From contig SXHS01000366.1 in NCBI GenBank assembly GCA_005773145.1, positions 1-5,063 of the forward strand: a stretch of 5,063 nt of DNA, read 5' to 3'. Position numbers and translations under genes: made by a program. Source of the DNA: Planctomycetaceae bacterium (lineage in GTDB: Bacteria; Planctomycetota; Planctomycetia; Pirellulales; Pirellulaceae). The notes below the pieces were generated by a model that was given only the letters and a program-made list of their open reading frames with translations, was not told where the DNA came from and did no database searches. Each line of letters starts with the position of its first letter. The first letter of the stretch is position 1. Positions 1-5,063 of this stretch are shown in pieces.

Positions 1-168
1 CACATGGTCGCGCATTTGGCCGCCGCAGCCGAGCAGGCCAACAAGCAACTTGCGGCGACTCTCGTCGGCAAAGGTGTGCACGCCACCTAGGGATGCCACG
101 GCTACCGCCAAGGCGGCACGCTCGGACGAATTCTGCAGGAACTCACGACGGTTGGTGGGATGAGTCAA
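1..168 (-). CDS. Gfo/Idh/MocA-family oxidoreductase, Tat-exported, N-terminal part only
   Basis: This is the first 56 codons of a gene that continues past the left edge. It begins at a TTG codon (minus strand, 168-166), because a strong AGGAG (180-176) sits 7 bases upstream and no ATG is available nearby. Residues 1-34 look like a twin-arginine signal: R7-R8 in the context NRREFLQ, then an alanine/valine-rich hydrophobic stretch ending in HTFA, with a possible cleavage after A34. The mature part begins with a basic stretch and then VGLLGCGGQMRDHV (43-56), which fits the first strand and glycine loop of a Rossmann NAD(P)-binding fold. A Tat signal followed directly by this loop is typical of exported Gfo/Idh/MocA oxidoreductases, which are abundant in planctomycetes and often act on sugars or polyols. 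The substrate cannot be told from this fragment. The dinucleotide-binding fold is likely; the exact family is inferred, since the C-terminal domain lies outside the window. Confidence 0.8.
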   Translation of the reverse strand, partial: MTHPTNRREFLQNSSERAALAVAVASLGGVHTFADESRRKLLVGLLGCGGQMRDHV

Positions 169-175
169 GGTGGCT

Positions 176-180
176 CTCCT
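176..180 (-). promoter_or_regulatory. Ribosome binding site for the TTG-started oxidoreductase
   Basis: AGGAG on the minus strand lies 7 bases before the TTG at 168-166. It decides the start: the reading frame has no ATG between here and the signal peptide, and the arginine pair falls at residues 7-8 from this TTG, as expected for a Tat signal. Confidence 0.75.
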
Positions 181-214
181 GTGGTGGGTGCGGGTGGGGC
201 CAAACGATTACCCA

Positions 215-220
215 ATTATG
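215..220 (-). promoter_or_regulatory. Possible -10 box for the oxidoreductase gene
   Basis: The minus strand reads CATAAT here, matching 5 of 6 bases of the sigma-70 -10 consensus, about 46 bases before the TTG start. No good -35 box is visible at 16-18 bases spacing (the best is CTTCCA at 244-239, 3 of 6). This is only a weak candidate. Confidence 0.3.
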
Positions 221-259
221 ACTGAGGCGGGCTACGGCTGGAAGTGGCGGCAGCCGGAC

Positions 260-293
260 CTCTCGTTCCCAGGCTCCCGCCTGGGAACGAGAG
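260..293. repeat. Perfect 15+15 bp palindrome with 4-base loop (REP-like)
   Basis: The left arm CTCTCGTTCCCAGGC (260-274) and the right arm GCCTGGGAACGAGAG (279-293) are exact reverse complements around the loop TCCC (275-278). It lies in the gap between the stop of the transporter and the start of the oxidoreductase. From memory, palindromes with a GTTCCCAGGC/GCCTGGGAAC core recur between genes in planctomycetes and some other bacteria, so this may be one copy of a dispersed REP-like family; copy number could not be checked. In RNA it would form a strong hairpin from either strand. On the minus strand no T-run follows it, so it is not a textbook intrinsic terminator, though it could stabilise the 3' end of the transporter transcript. 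Confidence 0.85.
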
Positions 294-321
294 AAATCTC
301 AAATCTCAAATCTCAAATCTC
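294..321. repeat. Four tandem copies of the 7-base unit AAATCTC
   Basis: Exact units lie at 294-300, 301-307, 308-314 and 315-321, starting on the base after the palindrome's right arm. The array is AT-rich compared with its surroundings and lies in noncoding DNA. The unit is too short and lacks spacers, so this is not a CRISPR array. The four copies are identical, which suggests recent slippage or a conserved function; the sequence alone does not distinguish these. Confidence 0.85.
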
Positions 322-408
322 TCGTTTTTCGGGCTCAACACTCGTCGTACCACACAAGTGACGGGAGCAACTGTCTGGGTGGCACCCGGCGGCTGGCCCG
401 ACTCGCGT
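322..408. other. Noncoding gap 3' of the transporter gene
   Basis: Eighty-seven bases between the heptad array and the transporter stop codon. No supported gene is seen on either strand. The stretch 318-326 (TCTCTCGTT) matches the palindrome's left arm over eight bases and can pair with its right arm. A short GGGTG/CACCC inverted repeat near 380 has only a one-base centre and is unlikely to be a terminator. Confidence 0.5.
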
Positions 409-1884
409 TCAAAACGCCAGGGCGCGACTCAGTTCCCAGGCGATGCAGCGCGCCGCAAACCCCAAATAGACCAGCGAAGCGCCCAGCATCATGACCACGT
501 TGATCCAACCAGGGCGGGCGCTGCGCGGCAAGTAGCGCAGATTGACGTAGAGCAACAGCGGCACATAAACCGCCATGGCGAAACCGCCCATGTAGGCCGC
601 GTTGAAGAGAAACCCCAACTCGTTGATCTGGCAGAACTCCAAAACTGCGGTCAATCCGATTCCCACGACGATCCACAGACCGGCTACGACTAAGTACCAC
701 CAGCTGACCTCGCGGCATCGGGCCGCGGGAAAACTCGTGTAGATAATATCCGCCAGGGAGCGCGCGACACCATCCACGACCGCCAATTGCGTGCTGAATA
801 ATGTGGCGAGTCCCACACAGAGGAATATGGTCCTTCCAACCGGCCCCCAAACCTGATTCAAGATCTGGGCCTCATCCCATATCAATCGGCCGGCTTCTGG
901 CACCCTCCCTTGCGGGTGCAGTACCGCCAAGGCACCGTAAATGAATAGCATCAGCGTGAAGCAATTCAGGAGCAAGAAGAACAGCAGTTGATCCTGCCAG
1001 ATGAAACTCCACCAATCGGAAAACCTGCGACCGTTTTGCTCCGTGTCCGCGTAACGAAATCCAGTCGTGGGAATTTTCTCGCTGCGGCCGCGCAGTGCAT
1101 TGGTCATGCTGGGGATCCTCGCTCCCATGCCAATGTGCTTGTCACGTAAGTAGAACGTGTAGAAAAGATTGGCGGTCCCCCCCGCGCCGGCAAATACCAC
1201 CGCGATGAATAGGTCCTTGGCATTCAAGCCGTCCGGAATCTGGCCGAAACGGGTCAGGCCCTGAGCCATCGCCCAAGTCGTCTCCTTGGTACCGACGGCG
1301 ACGGCCACGGAGGCCAATCCCACCACAACGATGATCACCAATACCTCGATGGTTCGTTCCACCGATTGATAGACGACCTTGGGGCCGAACAATGCTAACG
1401 CGACTAAGGCGAACGTGATGGCGGTCCAGCAGGTATCCGTCCCCCAAAAGTCCGCAGCACTCGTCACACCGGTGGACGCCGAGTGCATGTGCCAATCGGG
1501 GCCGACGAGGAGCGCTTTGAGAGCTGAGCCGGAGGCGCGGGCCCAGCCCGGGGCGAGCCAACCCAGCACGTTGAAAAGAATGAACAAAGGGGCGAAACCA
1601 CGCCAGACGCGGGAGAAGCTACTGTAGACGGTCTCCCCCGTGGCAATCGTCCAGCGCCCCACCTCGAGATTGATCCACAGTTGTAGGAACACGCCCCAAA
1701 ATGCCGCCCAGATAATCGTCGCACCATGCTCCGCCACCATCCGCGGCCAGATGATGATTTCACCGGCGCCAATGGACAACCCTACCAAGATCGCGCCCGG
1801 ACCAGTCATCTGCCAATTGGACAGTGTCTTGGGTGGCAAATCGCCGGCCTGTAAATCCTCCGTCGGTTGAAGTAGGCGACTCAT
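409..1884 (-). CDS. Nramp-related membrane transporter with altered metal-binding motifs
   Basis: A 491-residue polytopic inner-membrane protein with about 11 hydrophobic segments (roughly 29-50, 54-75, 98-116, 152-170, 178-200, 225-246, 298-325, 350-373, 395-416, 425-450, 460-488). The N-terminal part aligns by eye with Nramp (SLC11) metal transporters: GPG at 28-30, exactly eight residues to the motif position, then an IATG at 80-83 as in the family. Where canonical Nramp has DPGN in helix 1, this protein has GAGE (39-42); in helix 6 the MPHN region reads GAGGTAN (233-239), without methionine or histidine. The scaffold is therefore kept while the usual Mn/Fe ligands are gone, so the substrate is unknown. 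The loop between helices 6 and 7 is long, about 50 polar residues. I chose ATG at 1884; a TTG two codons upstream is possible. Neither has a clear Shine-Dalgarno site. The gene begins 67 bases after the sulfotransferase stop, so the two may share a transcript. Coding assignment is firm, family likely, function uncertain. Confidence 0.9.
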   Translation of the reverse strand: MSRLLQPTEDLQAGDLPPKTLSNWQMTGPGAILVGLSIGAGEIIIWPRMVAEHGATIIWAAFWGVFLQLWINLEVGRWTIATGETVYSSFSRVWRGFAPLFILFNVLGWLAPGWARASGSALKALLVGPDWHMHSASTGVTSAADFWGTDTCWTAITFALVALALFGPKVVYQSVERTIEVLVIIVVVGLASVAVAVGTKETTWAMAQGLTRFGQIPDGLNAKDLFIAVVFAGAGGTANLFYTFYLRDKHIGMGARIPSMTNALRGRSEKIPTTGFRYADTEQNGRRFSDWWSFIWQDQLLFFLLLNCFTLMLFIYGALAVLHPQGRVPEAGRLIWDEAQILNQVWGPVGRTIFLCVGLATLFSTQLAVVDGVARSLADIIYTSFPAARCREVSWWYLVVAGLWIVVGIGLTAVLEFCQINELGFLFNAAYMGGFAMAVYVPLLLYVNLRYLPRSARPGWINVVMMLGASLVYLGFAARCIAWELSRALAF

Positions 1885-1951
1885 AAGCAACGAAGAAATA
1901 TCGGATCAGCGAAAAGGAAGAATCGAACGGCCCATGTCGTGCCGGAATCGG
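1885..1951. other. Short gap between sulfotransferase and transporter genes
   Basis: Sixty-seven bases on the minus-strand transcription path. A small GCCG/CGGC stem lies just after the sulfotransferase stop, too weak for a convincing terminator. No good promoter and no Shine-Dalgarno-like purine run precede the transporter start; the sequence just upstream is pyrimidine-rich. Read-through from the sulfotransferase gene is the simplest reading. Confidence 0.45.
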
Positions 1952-3100
1952 CTACCCCGCTTTTTCCAAAGGGACCGAGGCACCAGCCGCTTGATAGCCG
2001 TACGTATCCATGTAGCTACGGCAATGCTCGGAAATGCGTCCACGCAACTCGGCGCTAGGTTCATACTTGTTCGTGCGATAGTCTCGGCCCTGCTGCCAAT
2101 ATTCCCGCAACTTCGGAGCGACCTGATCGAAGCCCTTCAGGGAAAGGTGCTGATAGATGCGTTCCATCTGAGCAAGCGGATCCTCGACGAGATCCTCGTA
2201 GCGGACGTCCACAATTCGTGTCGGATCCACCAAGTGACGCTGTTGATCAAAACTCCGATACATCTGCGTGTACGTTCGAAACACCGTATCTTCCAGATTC
2301 TCATGACGAGGAATCTGCAGACCCAAAACGTCCGCCATTTTGCGCCACATGCGAAACGTGGAGGGGAGGACGACATAGGGATCCCGTACGATGTGGATGA
2401 ATCGAGCTCGCGGGTAAAGTTCCAGCAATGTCTTGATGCGCGCGGTGTGGGTAGGCGATTTGAGGACCAGCCGGCGAGGATCGTGATACGTGAGCCGCCG
2501 CACGAACCATTGCATCGTGTCCTTCCAATGCTGCAACTCGGCCGCCGTCAGCCCCTCCAGGTCCAGATAGCGATCGTTCTGCCGTGGATGATTGGGAAAC
2601 GCCCAGTCCAAGTAGGGAGAGGGTGTCCCCAGGTTTCCCAACGCAAATTCGTCCTCCTGGGGACGATTCCACCCAATCGACACATTGTCCATCGGCCTGG
2701 TGTTCGGCAATAAGAACCCCAGGAAACGCGTGACGAACCAGGAAGTGTGCAGGAAATGATGGGGCGCCATGCACTGATAGAGACTTGGAAAGCTGAATTG
2801 GTCGTCCAGCACCAACAATTCATGGAGTAATGTGGTTCCAGTCCGCCAATGGCCGATCACGAATACCGGATCCGGCACGACCGTGAGTCGTGCCGCGCGT
2901 CGCGCGAAACAGGCCTCCTCGATGAACTTGGAGAGCGAATTGAAAACCGAGAACCCGCTGATTATGCAGGCCATGGGGAGCCGCGCAGGGCTGATGGCGA
3001 ACCGATGGCTTGCCAACAGTCGCATCCAGACGGGGAACGTCATGCCGTGCCAGACGCGCGGCGTGCGCATCGGAAAGCGGGTCACATCAGAATCGGCCAT
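1952..3100 (-). CDS. PAPS-dependent sulfotransferase family protein
   Basis: A 382-residue protein of the Sulfotransfer_3-type family, which transfers a sulfonate group from PAPS to an acceptor. The 5'-phosphosulfate loop is VFVIGHWRTGTTLLHELL (79-96), with the GxxRTGTT core. The 3'-phosphate site is RFIHIVRDPYVVLPS (233-247), with R239 and S247 in the expected places. PQEDEFAL (147-154), VLKSPTH (221-227) and RYEDLVEDP (300-308) are further family-like blocks. No signal peptide is evident, so a cytoplasmic or membrane-peripheral place is likely; residues 41-56 are mildly hydrophobic. The acceptor is unknown. The frame stays open 82 codons upstream to an ATG at 3346, but that extension shows no family motif and lies across a promoter candidate, so I chose ATG at 3100. 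A weak GAAAG (3113-3109) precedes it by 8 bases. Family assignment is strong; the substrate cannot be told. Confidence 0.92.
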   Translation of the reverse strand: MADSDVTRFPMRTPRVWHGMTFPVWMRLLASHRFAISPARLPMACIISGFSVFNSLSKFIEEACFARRAARLTVVPDPVFVIGHWRTGTTLLHELLVLDDQFSFPSLYQCMAPHHFLHTSWFVTRFLGFLLPNTRPMDNVSIGWNRPQEDEFALGNLGTPSPYLDWAFPNHPRQNDRYLDLEGLTAAELQHWKDTMQWFVRRLTYHDPRRLVLKSPTHTARIKTLLELYPRARFIHIVRDPYVVLPSTFRMWRKMADVLGLQIPRHENLEDTVFRTYTQMYRSFDQQRHLVDPTRIVDVRYEDLVEDPLAQMERIYQHLSLKGFDQVAPKLREYWQQGRDYRTNKYEPSAELRGRISEHCRSYMDTYGYQAAGASVPLEKAG

Positions 3101-3380
3101 GTTGATCGCTTTCGTGGAAGAAACTCCTCGGCCCCTGCCCTCGGGCCGGTCCGCGTCAGCAATCCGGGCGGGCGCCCCGATTCCCCGTGTGCCACGCAGA
3201 GAGATTGATTGTCGACTCAGCGGGTAGTGCACGTCAAGTCTGAGATTACCATTTATGGTCCCTTTGTGGCGCGGCGGTGTCCATTCTCCGGCGGCCATCG
3301 ACGCGGTAAGTGCTATCATGGCCAGCGGTTGCAGGCCGGATGCCATCGCGGTTGGGAACGGAATCCATTGGCCTGAACGA
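3101..3380. other. Gap between lplA-like gene and sulfotransferase
   Basis: Two hundred and eighty bases. Besides the promoter candidate at 3208-3237 and its GC-rich leader, I see no RNA gene and no supported small gene. A GAGGAG (minus strand, just left of 3130) is 23 bases from the sulfotransferase ATG, too far to serve it. No hairpin with a T-run follows the stop of the lplA-like gene, so its terminator is not identified. Confidence 0.45.
3208..3237 (-). promoter_or_regulatory. Sigma-70-type promoter candidate for the sulfotransferase gene
   Basis: On the minus strand TTGACG (3237-3232, 5 of 6 matches) is followed after 18 bases by GACAAT (3213-3208, 4 of 6). Transcription would start near 3201 and leave a GC-rich leader of about 100 bases before the ATG at 3100. 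The leader can form a 6-bp stem, CGGCCC with GGGCCG (3129-3134 and 3143-3148). The promoter could serve both the sulfotransferase and the transporter downstream. Confidence 0.5.
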
Positions 3381-4115
3381 CTATAGGATGGCCGTCCAGG
3401 CCTCGGCTGAGTACTTGTCAGCGACCAATTGGGTCGTCAGCCCGCGTGGCCAATCCAAGAGTGGATCGGAAGCGCCCCAGGCTTCTACGAGGCCCTGTTG
3501 CAGCTGGGCCGCGGTCCGCGGAAGGTTCCCGACGAACTCATCGTGTCGTCGCCCGCCGCGATATTCGGGCTCACGTGGCGGTGACCGCAGGCAAGTACCC
3601 AATAGTGGAAGCGGAAAATCGTAGAGTAGCGTGCCGTGATATAAGAGGGAGTGTGGACGGCAACGCAGGCTGTTGCCCGAAAACTTGCGTGGCGGATCTC
3701 CGTCCATGGCCAAATCGCTGGTCCCAGCGAGTACCACGGGGGGCTGCGAGGGGCCGACCGCCTGCCGAATTTTCCCCAAAATGAACCGGTGCGCAAAATC
3801 GATCGAACGTAGCTGGGGCCACCGCGAGTAACTCAGGATGATCGAGTACATCAGGCAGCCCGGGCCCACTACTACAGCGGCTCCACCGCTAGGGCGACGC
3901 ACGACCGGAATCTGCCAAGCGCGACAGGCGTCCACGTCGACCTCCCGTTCCAGCCGGGAGGACCTCCCCAATACCACTGCGGGCGTGAGCGCCTCCCATA
4001 CTCGCAGCACATCGGTATCTTCATCCCCTGCAGCCGCTTCACAGACCTGCAGCAAGGCGTCGTCGAGTGCTACATTTTCGGCAGCCGTGGGCAAGGTGAG
4101 CAGAAGCAGACGCAT
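3381..4115 (-). CDS. Lipoate-protein ligase A / lipoyl-octanoyl transferase family protein
   Basis: A 244-residue cytoplasmic protein with one LplA-type catalytic domain (biotin/lipoate ligase fold), expected to attach lipoyl or octanoyl groups to lysines of carrier proteins such as GcvH or E2 subunits. The start MRLLLLTLPTAAENVALDDALL resembles family N-termini. RRPSGGAAVVVGPG (73-86) matches the RRxSGGGxV lipoate-binding loop, with one Gly to Ala change and GP where E. coli LplA has HD. GTSDLAMDG (121-129) and RKFSGNS (133-139) carry K134, the likely counterpart of the substrate-binding lysine; YHGTLLYDF (149-157) follows. It lacks the C-terminal accessory domain of the 337-residue E. coli LplA, so it could act as a transferase of the LipM type or need a partner. 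I chose ATG at 4115; an in-frame ATG at 4346 would add 77 residues without family character. A weak AGAAG precedes it. No glycine-cleavage or E2 gene is visible in this window. Confidence 0.9.
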   Translation of the reverse strand: MRLLLLTLPTAAENVALDDALLQVCEAAAGDEDTDVLRVWEALTPAVVLGRSSRLEREVDVDACRAWQIPVVRRPSGGAAVVVGPGCLMYSIILSYSRWPQLRSIDFAHRFILGKIRQAVGPSQPPVVLAGTSDLAMDGDPPRKFSGNSLRCRPHSLLYHGTLLYDFPLPLLGTCLRSPPREPEYRGGRRHDEFVGNLPRTAAQLQQGLVEAWGASDPLLDWPRGLTTQLVADKYSAEAWTAIL

Positions 4116-4181
4116 GGACGTTCTTCTACAGGATAAACCCACCCCTCGCCATGCCCCAGCTTGGTGCCCCAACAGCTGCGG

Positions 4182-4210
4182 TTGACGGTCACACGAGCAG
4201 GTTCGATACT
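4182..4210 (+). promoter_or_regulatory. Sigma-70-type promoter for the HEAT-like gene
   Basis: TTGACG (4182-4187, 5 of 6 matches) and GATACT (4205-4210, 4 of 6) are separated by exactly 17 bases. Transcription would start near 4217, leaving a leader of about 100 bases before the ATG at 4319. An inverted repeat begins at the -10 box, which could place an operator there. Confidence 0.55.
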
Positions 4211-4232
4211 GAACTGGCAGTTGCCCAGTATC
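4205..4232. repeat. Nested inverted repeat over the -10 box
   Basis: GATACTG (4205-4211) and CAGTATC (4226-4232) are perfect 7-base arms spaced 14 bases apart; inside lies AACTGGCAGTT (4212-4222), itself palindromic with arms AACT/AGTT. The outer left arm contains the -10 hexamer of the plus-strand promoter. The symmetry would suit a dimeric repressor, but a short palindrome can arise by chance and no regulator is encoded in this window. Confidence 0.4.
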
Positions 4233-4305
4233 CTTTCGGATAAACTTGGCGCATAGGCCCGGCGATAGGGGGCTGGCTCTTGATCGTCGCAGGACGGGCG
4301 CGGGT

Positions 4306-4310
4306 GGGAG
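4306..4310 (+). promoter_or_regulatory. Ribosome binding site for the HEAT-like gene
   Basis: GGGAG lies 8 bases before the ATG at 4319. Another ATG at 4311 directly abuts it and opens only a three-codon frame (MNR) whose TGA (4320-4322) overlaps the chosen start, so the spacing favours 4319. Confidence 0.6.
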
Positions 4311-4318
4311 ATGAATCG

Positions 4319-5063
4319 ATGAACGATCAAGGCCAACGAACGCCAAGCAGGTACGATGCGGCGGCCCGCCAAGAGGCGGAAGCCCCCGGTGCGTCCGCAG
4401 TCGGCGATCCCATATTGCCGCCCGTGCGTCCCCCAGCCGGCAGCTTCATTGTTCAACTCTTCTTGATCCCATTATTGATCGTCGGCTGTATCGTAGGCGT
4501 GTGGTTGGCCTTTAGCTGGTTGGCCCACCAAGGGAGTCGGCCAGCCGAACTCGTGCGGGATCTGGATCGTATGGATCATTATGGCTGGCAGCGGGCCCTG
4601 AACTTGGCCAACATGTTGCGCGATGCCGAGAATTCTACGTTGCGCCGTGATGGCAAACTGGCTCAGCAACTGGCCGATGTGCTCATTCGCGAGATCGATC
4701 GCGGTGGCGTGACCGAGGATCACATTGGGCTAAGGATTTATCTCTGTAGGGCTCTCGGAGAGTTTGAGCGGACGGAGGGGCTCGACGCGCTATTGACGGC
4801 GGCCGAAACCGAACAAGACCCGGTTGAACTGGCCGTGCGTCGCGCGGCCTTGCAGGCTCTGGCCGTGTTGTGCGAACGCGTGCCCCCGGAGCGGTTGTTG
4901 ACGCATGAGCGGTTGATGCCGGTGCTGGAGCGGGCTTCTCGCGATCGCAGTGATGTGGTCGAGCAAGAGGTGGCTCGGGCGCACATCCGCCAGTCGGCCG
5001 CATTTGTCCTGGGGTTCCTCTCCGATCCTCGCGCCATCGACCTGTTGATCGCGCAGCGTGCTG
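4319..5063 (+). CDS. HEAT-like repeat protein with N-terminal membrane anchor, 3' end outside window
   Basis: The frame is open from ATG 4319 to the right edge, 248 codons without a stop. Residues 1-42 are polar and proline-rich (PILPPVRPP at 31-39). Residues 43-68 form one strongly hydrophobic helix, so the protein is probably anchored in the inner membrane. From about residue 72 onward it is alpha-helical, with helix pairs rich in Leu and Ala and in charged residues. LAVRRAALQALAVL (171-184), EVARAHIRQSAAFVLGFLSDPRAIDLLIAQ (217-246) and the LCRALGEF segment (142-149) look like HEAT or PBS-lyase HEAT-type repeats, which usually act as protein-binding scaffolds. No catalytic motif is seen. 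I recognise no named gene; the architecture, a single anchor plus HEAT-like repeats, recurs among planctomycete hypothetical proteins. It is transcribed divergently from the lplA-like gene, with a GGGAG site and a sigma-70-type promoter upstream. Coding status is strong; function is unknown. Confidence 0.85.
   Translation, partial: MNDQGQRTPSRYDAAARQEAEAPGASAVGDPILPPVRPPAGSFIVQLFLIPLLIVGCIVGVWLAFSWLAHQGSRPAELVRDLDRMDHYGWQRALNLANMLRDAENSTLRRDGKLAQQLADVLIREIDRGGVTEDHIGLRIYLCRALGEFERTEGLDALLTAAETEQDPVELAVRRAALQALAVLCERVPPERLLTHERLMPVLERASRDRSDVVEQEVARAHIRQSAAFVLGFLSDPRAIDLLIAQRA

Larger units (their letters stand above)
4116..4318. other. Divergent intergenic region
   Basis: About 203 bases separate the minus-strand lplA-like gene from the plus-strand HEAT-like gene. 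It holds the plus-strand promoter at 4182-4210, an inverted repeat at 4205-4232, and two direct copies of GGATAAAC (4131-4138 and 4238-4245). A minus-strand promoter for the lplA-like gene must lie here or nearby, but I could not pick a convincing one; the minus strand reads TATCCT within the 4131-4138 copy, without a matching -35. Confidence 0.5.

Noticed and set aside
260..293. Palindrome as an intrinsic terminator of the transporter gene
   Set aside because: In the minus-strand direction no T-run follows the stem; the sequence after it is GC-rich. A role in 3'-end stability remains possible.
294..321. Tandem repeats as a possible CRISPR array
   Set aside because: The unit is only 7 bases, there are no spacers, and no cas gene is present.
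170..693. Plus-strand open frames running through the 5' gap and the transporter 3' end
   Set aside because: They translate the palindrome and tandem repeats, lack a ribosome binding site, and overlap the transporter in antisense.
1934..2713. A long plus-strand open frame of 259 codons opposite the sulfotransferase
   Set aside because: It lies wholly antisense to a gene with clear PAPS-binding motifs, overlaps its stop region, has no ribosome binding site and no recognisable domain.
3310..3784. Plus-strand open frames opposite the lplA-like gene
   Set aside because: They are antisense to the conserved catalytic domain and show no domain or start signal of their own.
4311..4322. Three-codon upstream frame (MNR) overlapping the HEAT-like start as ATGA
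   Set aside because: Its ATG directly abuts the GGGAG with no spacing, so initiation there is unlikely; it is probably chance.
4116..4346. N-terminal extension of the lplA-like protein to an ATG at 4346
   Set aside because: The added 77 residues have no family similarity, cross the divergent promoter region and overlap the start of the plus-strand gene.
4472..5037. Several minus-strand open frames opposite the HEAT-like gene
   Set aside because: They are short, Arg/Ser/Pro-rich shadow translations of a plus-strand gene that has a membrane helix, a ribosome binding site and a promoter.

Overview
The window looks like chromosomal DNA from a planctomycete, probably of the Pirellula/Rhodopirellula type. 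This is inferred from family resemblance and was not searched. The clues are moderately GC-rich DNA, a Tat-exported Gfo/Idh/MocA oxidoreductase starting at TTG, an Nramp-like transporter with unusual motifs, a short single-domain lipoate ligase-like protein, a HEAT-like protein with one membrane anchor, mixed strong and weak Shine-Dalgarno sites, and a palindrome plus heptad repeat in a gene gap.

Layout. Four genes lie on the minus strand; in transcription order they are an lplA-like gene (4115-3381), a PAPS-dependent sulfotransferase (3100-1952), an Nramp-related transporter (1884-409) and the 5' end of a Gfo/Idh/MocA oxidoreductase (168 to the left edge). One plus-strand gene begins at 4319 and runs off the right edge; it encodes an N-terminally anchored, HEAT-like repeat protein. 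The right-hand gap (4116-4318) is divergent. It holds a good sigma-70-type promoter (TTGACG-17-GATACT) for the plus-strand gene, with an inverted repeat across its -10 box. A second promoter candidate (TTGACG-18-GACAAT) lies upstream of the sulfotransferase and supports the shorter start chosen there. The sulfotransferase and transporter are 67 bases apart on one strand and may be co-transcribed.

The gap between the transporter and the oxidoreductase (169-408) holds a perfect 15+15 bp palindrome followed directly by four tandem copies of AAATCTC.

The genes do not form an obvious single pathway. They look like separate housekeeping or accessory functions: protein lipoylation, sulfonation of an unknown acceptor, membrane transport, an exported sugar-type oxidoreductase, and a scaffold-like membrane protein. 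No phage, CRISPR, transposase, rRNA or tRNA gene was seen. The points most worth a second look are the transporter, which keeps the Nramp scaffold but has lost its metal-binding motifs, and the repeat cluster at 260-326. I found no convincing new multi-gene system.
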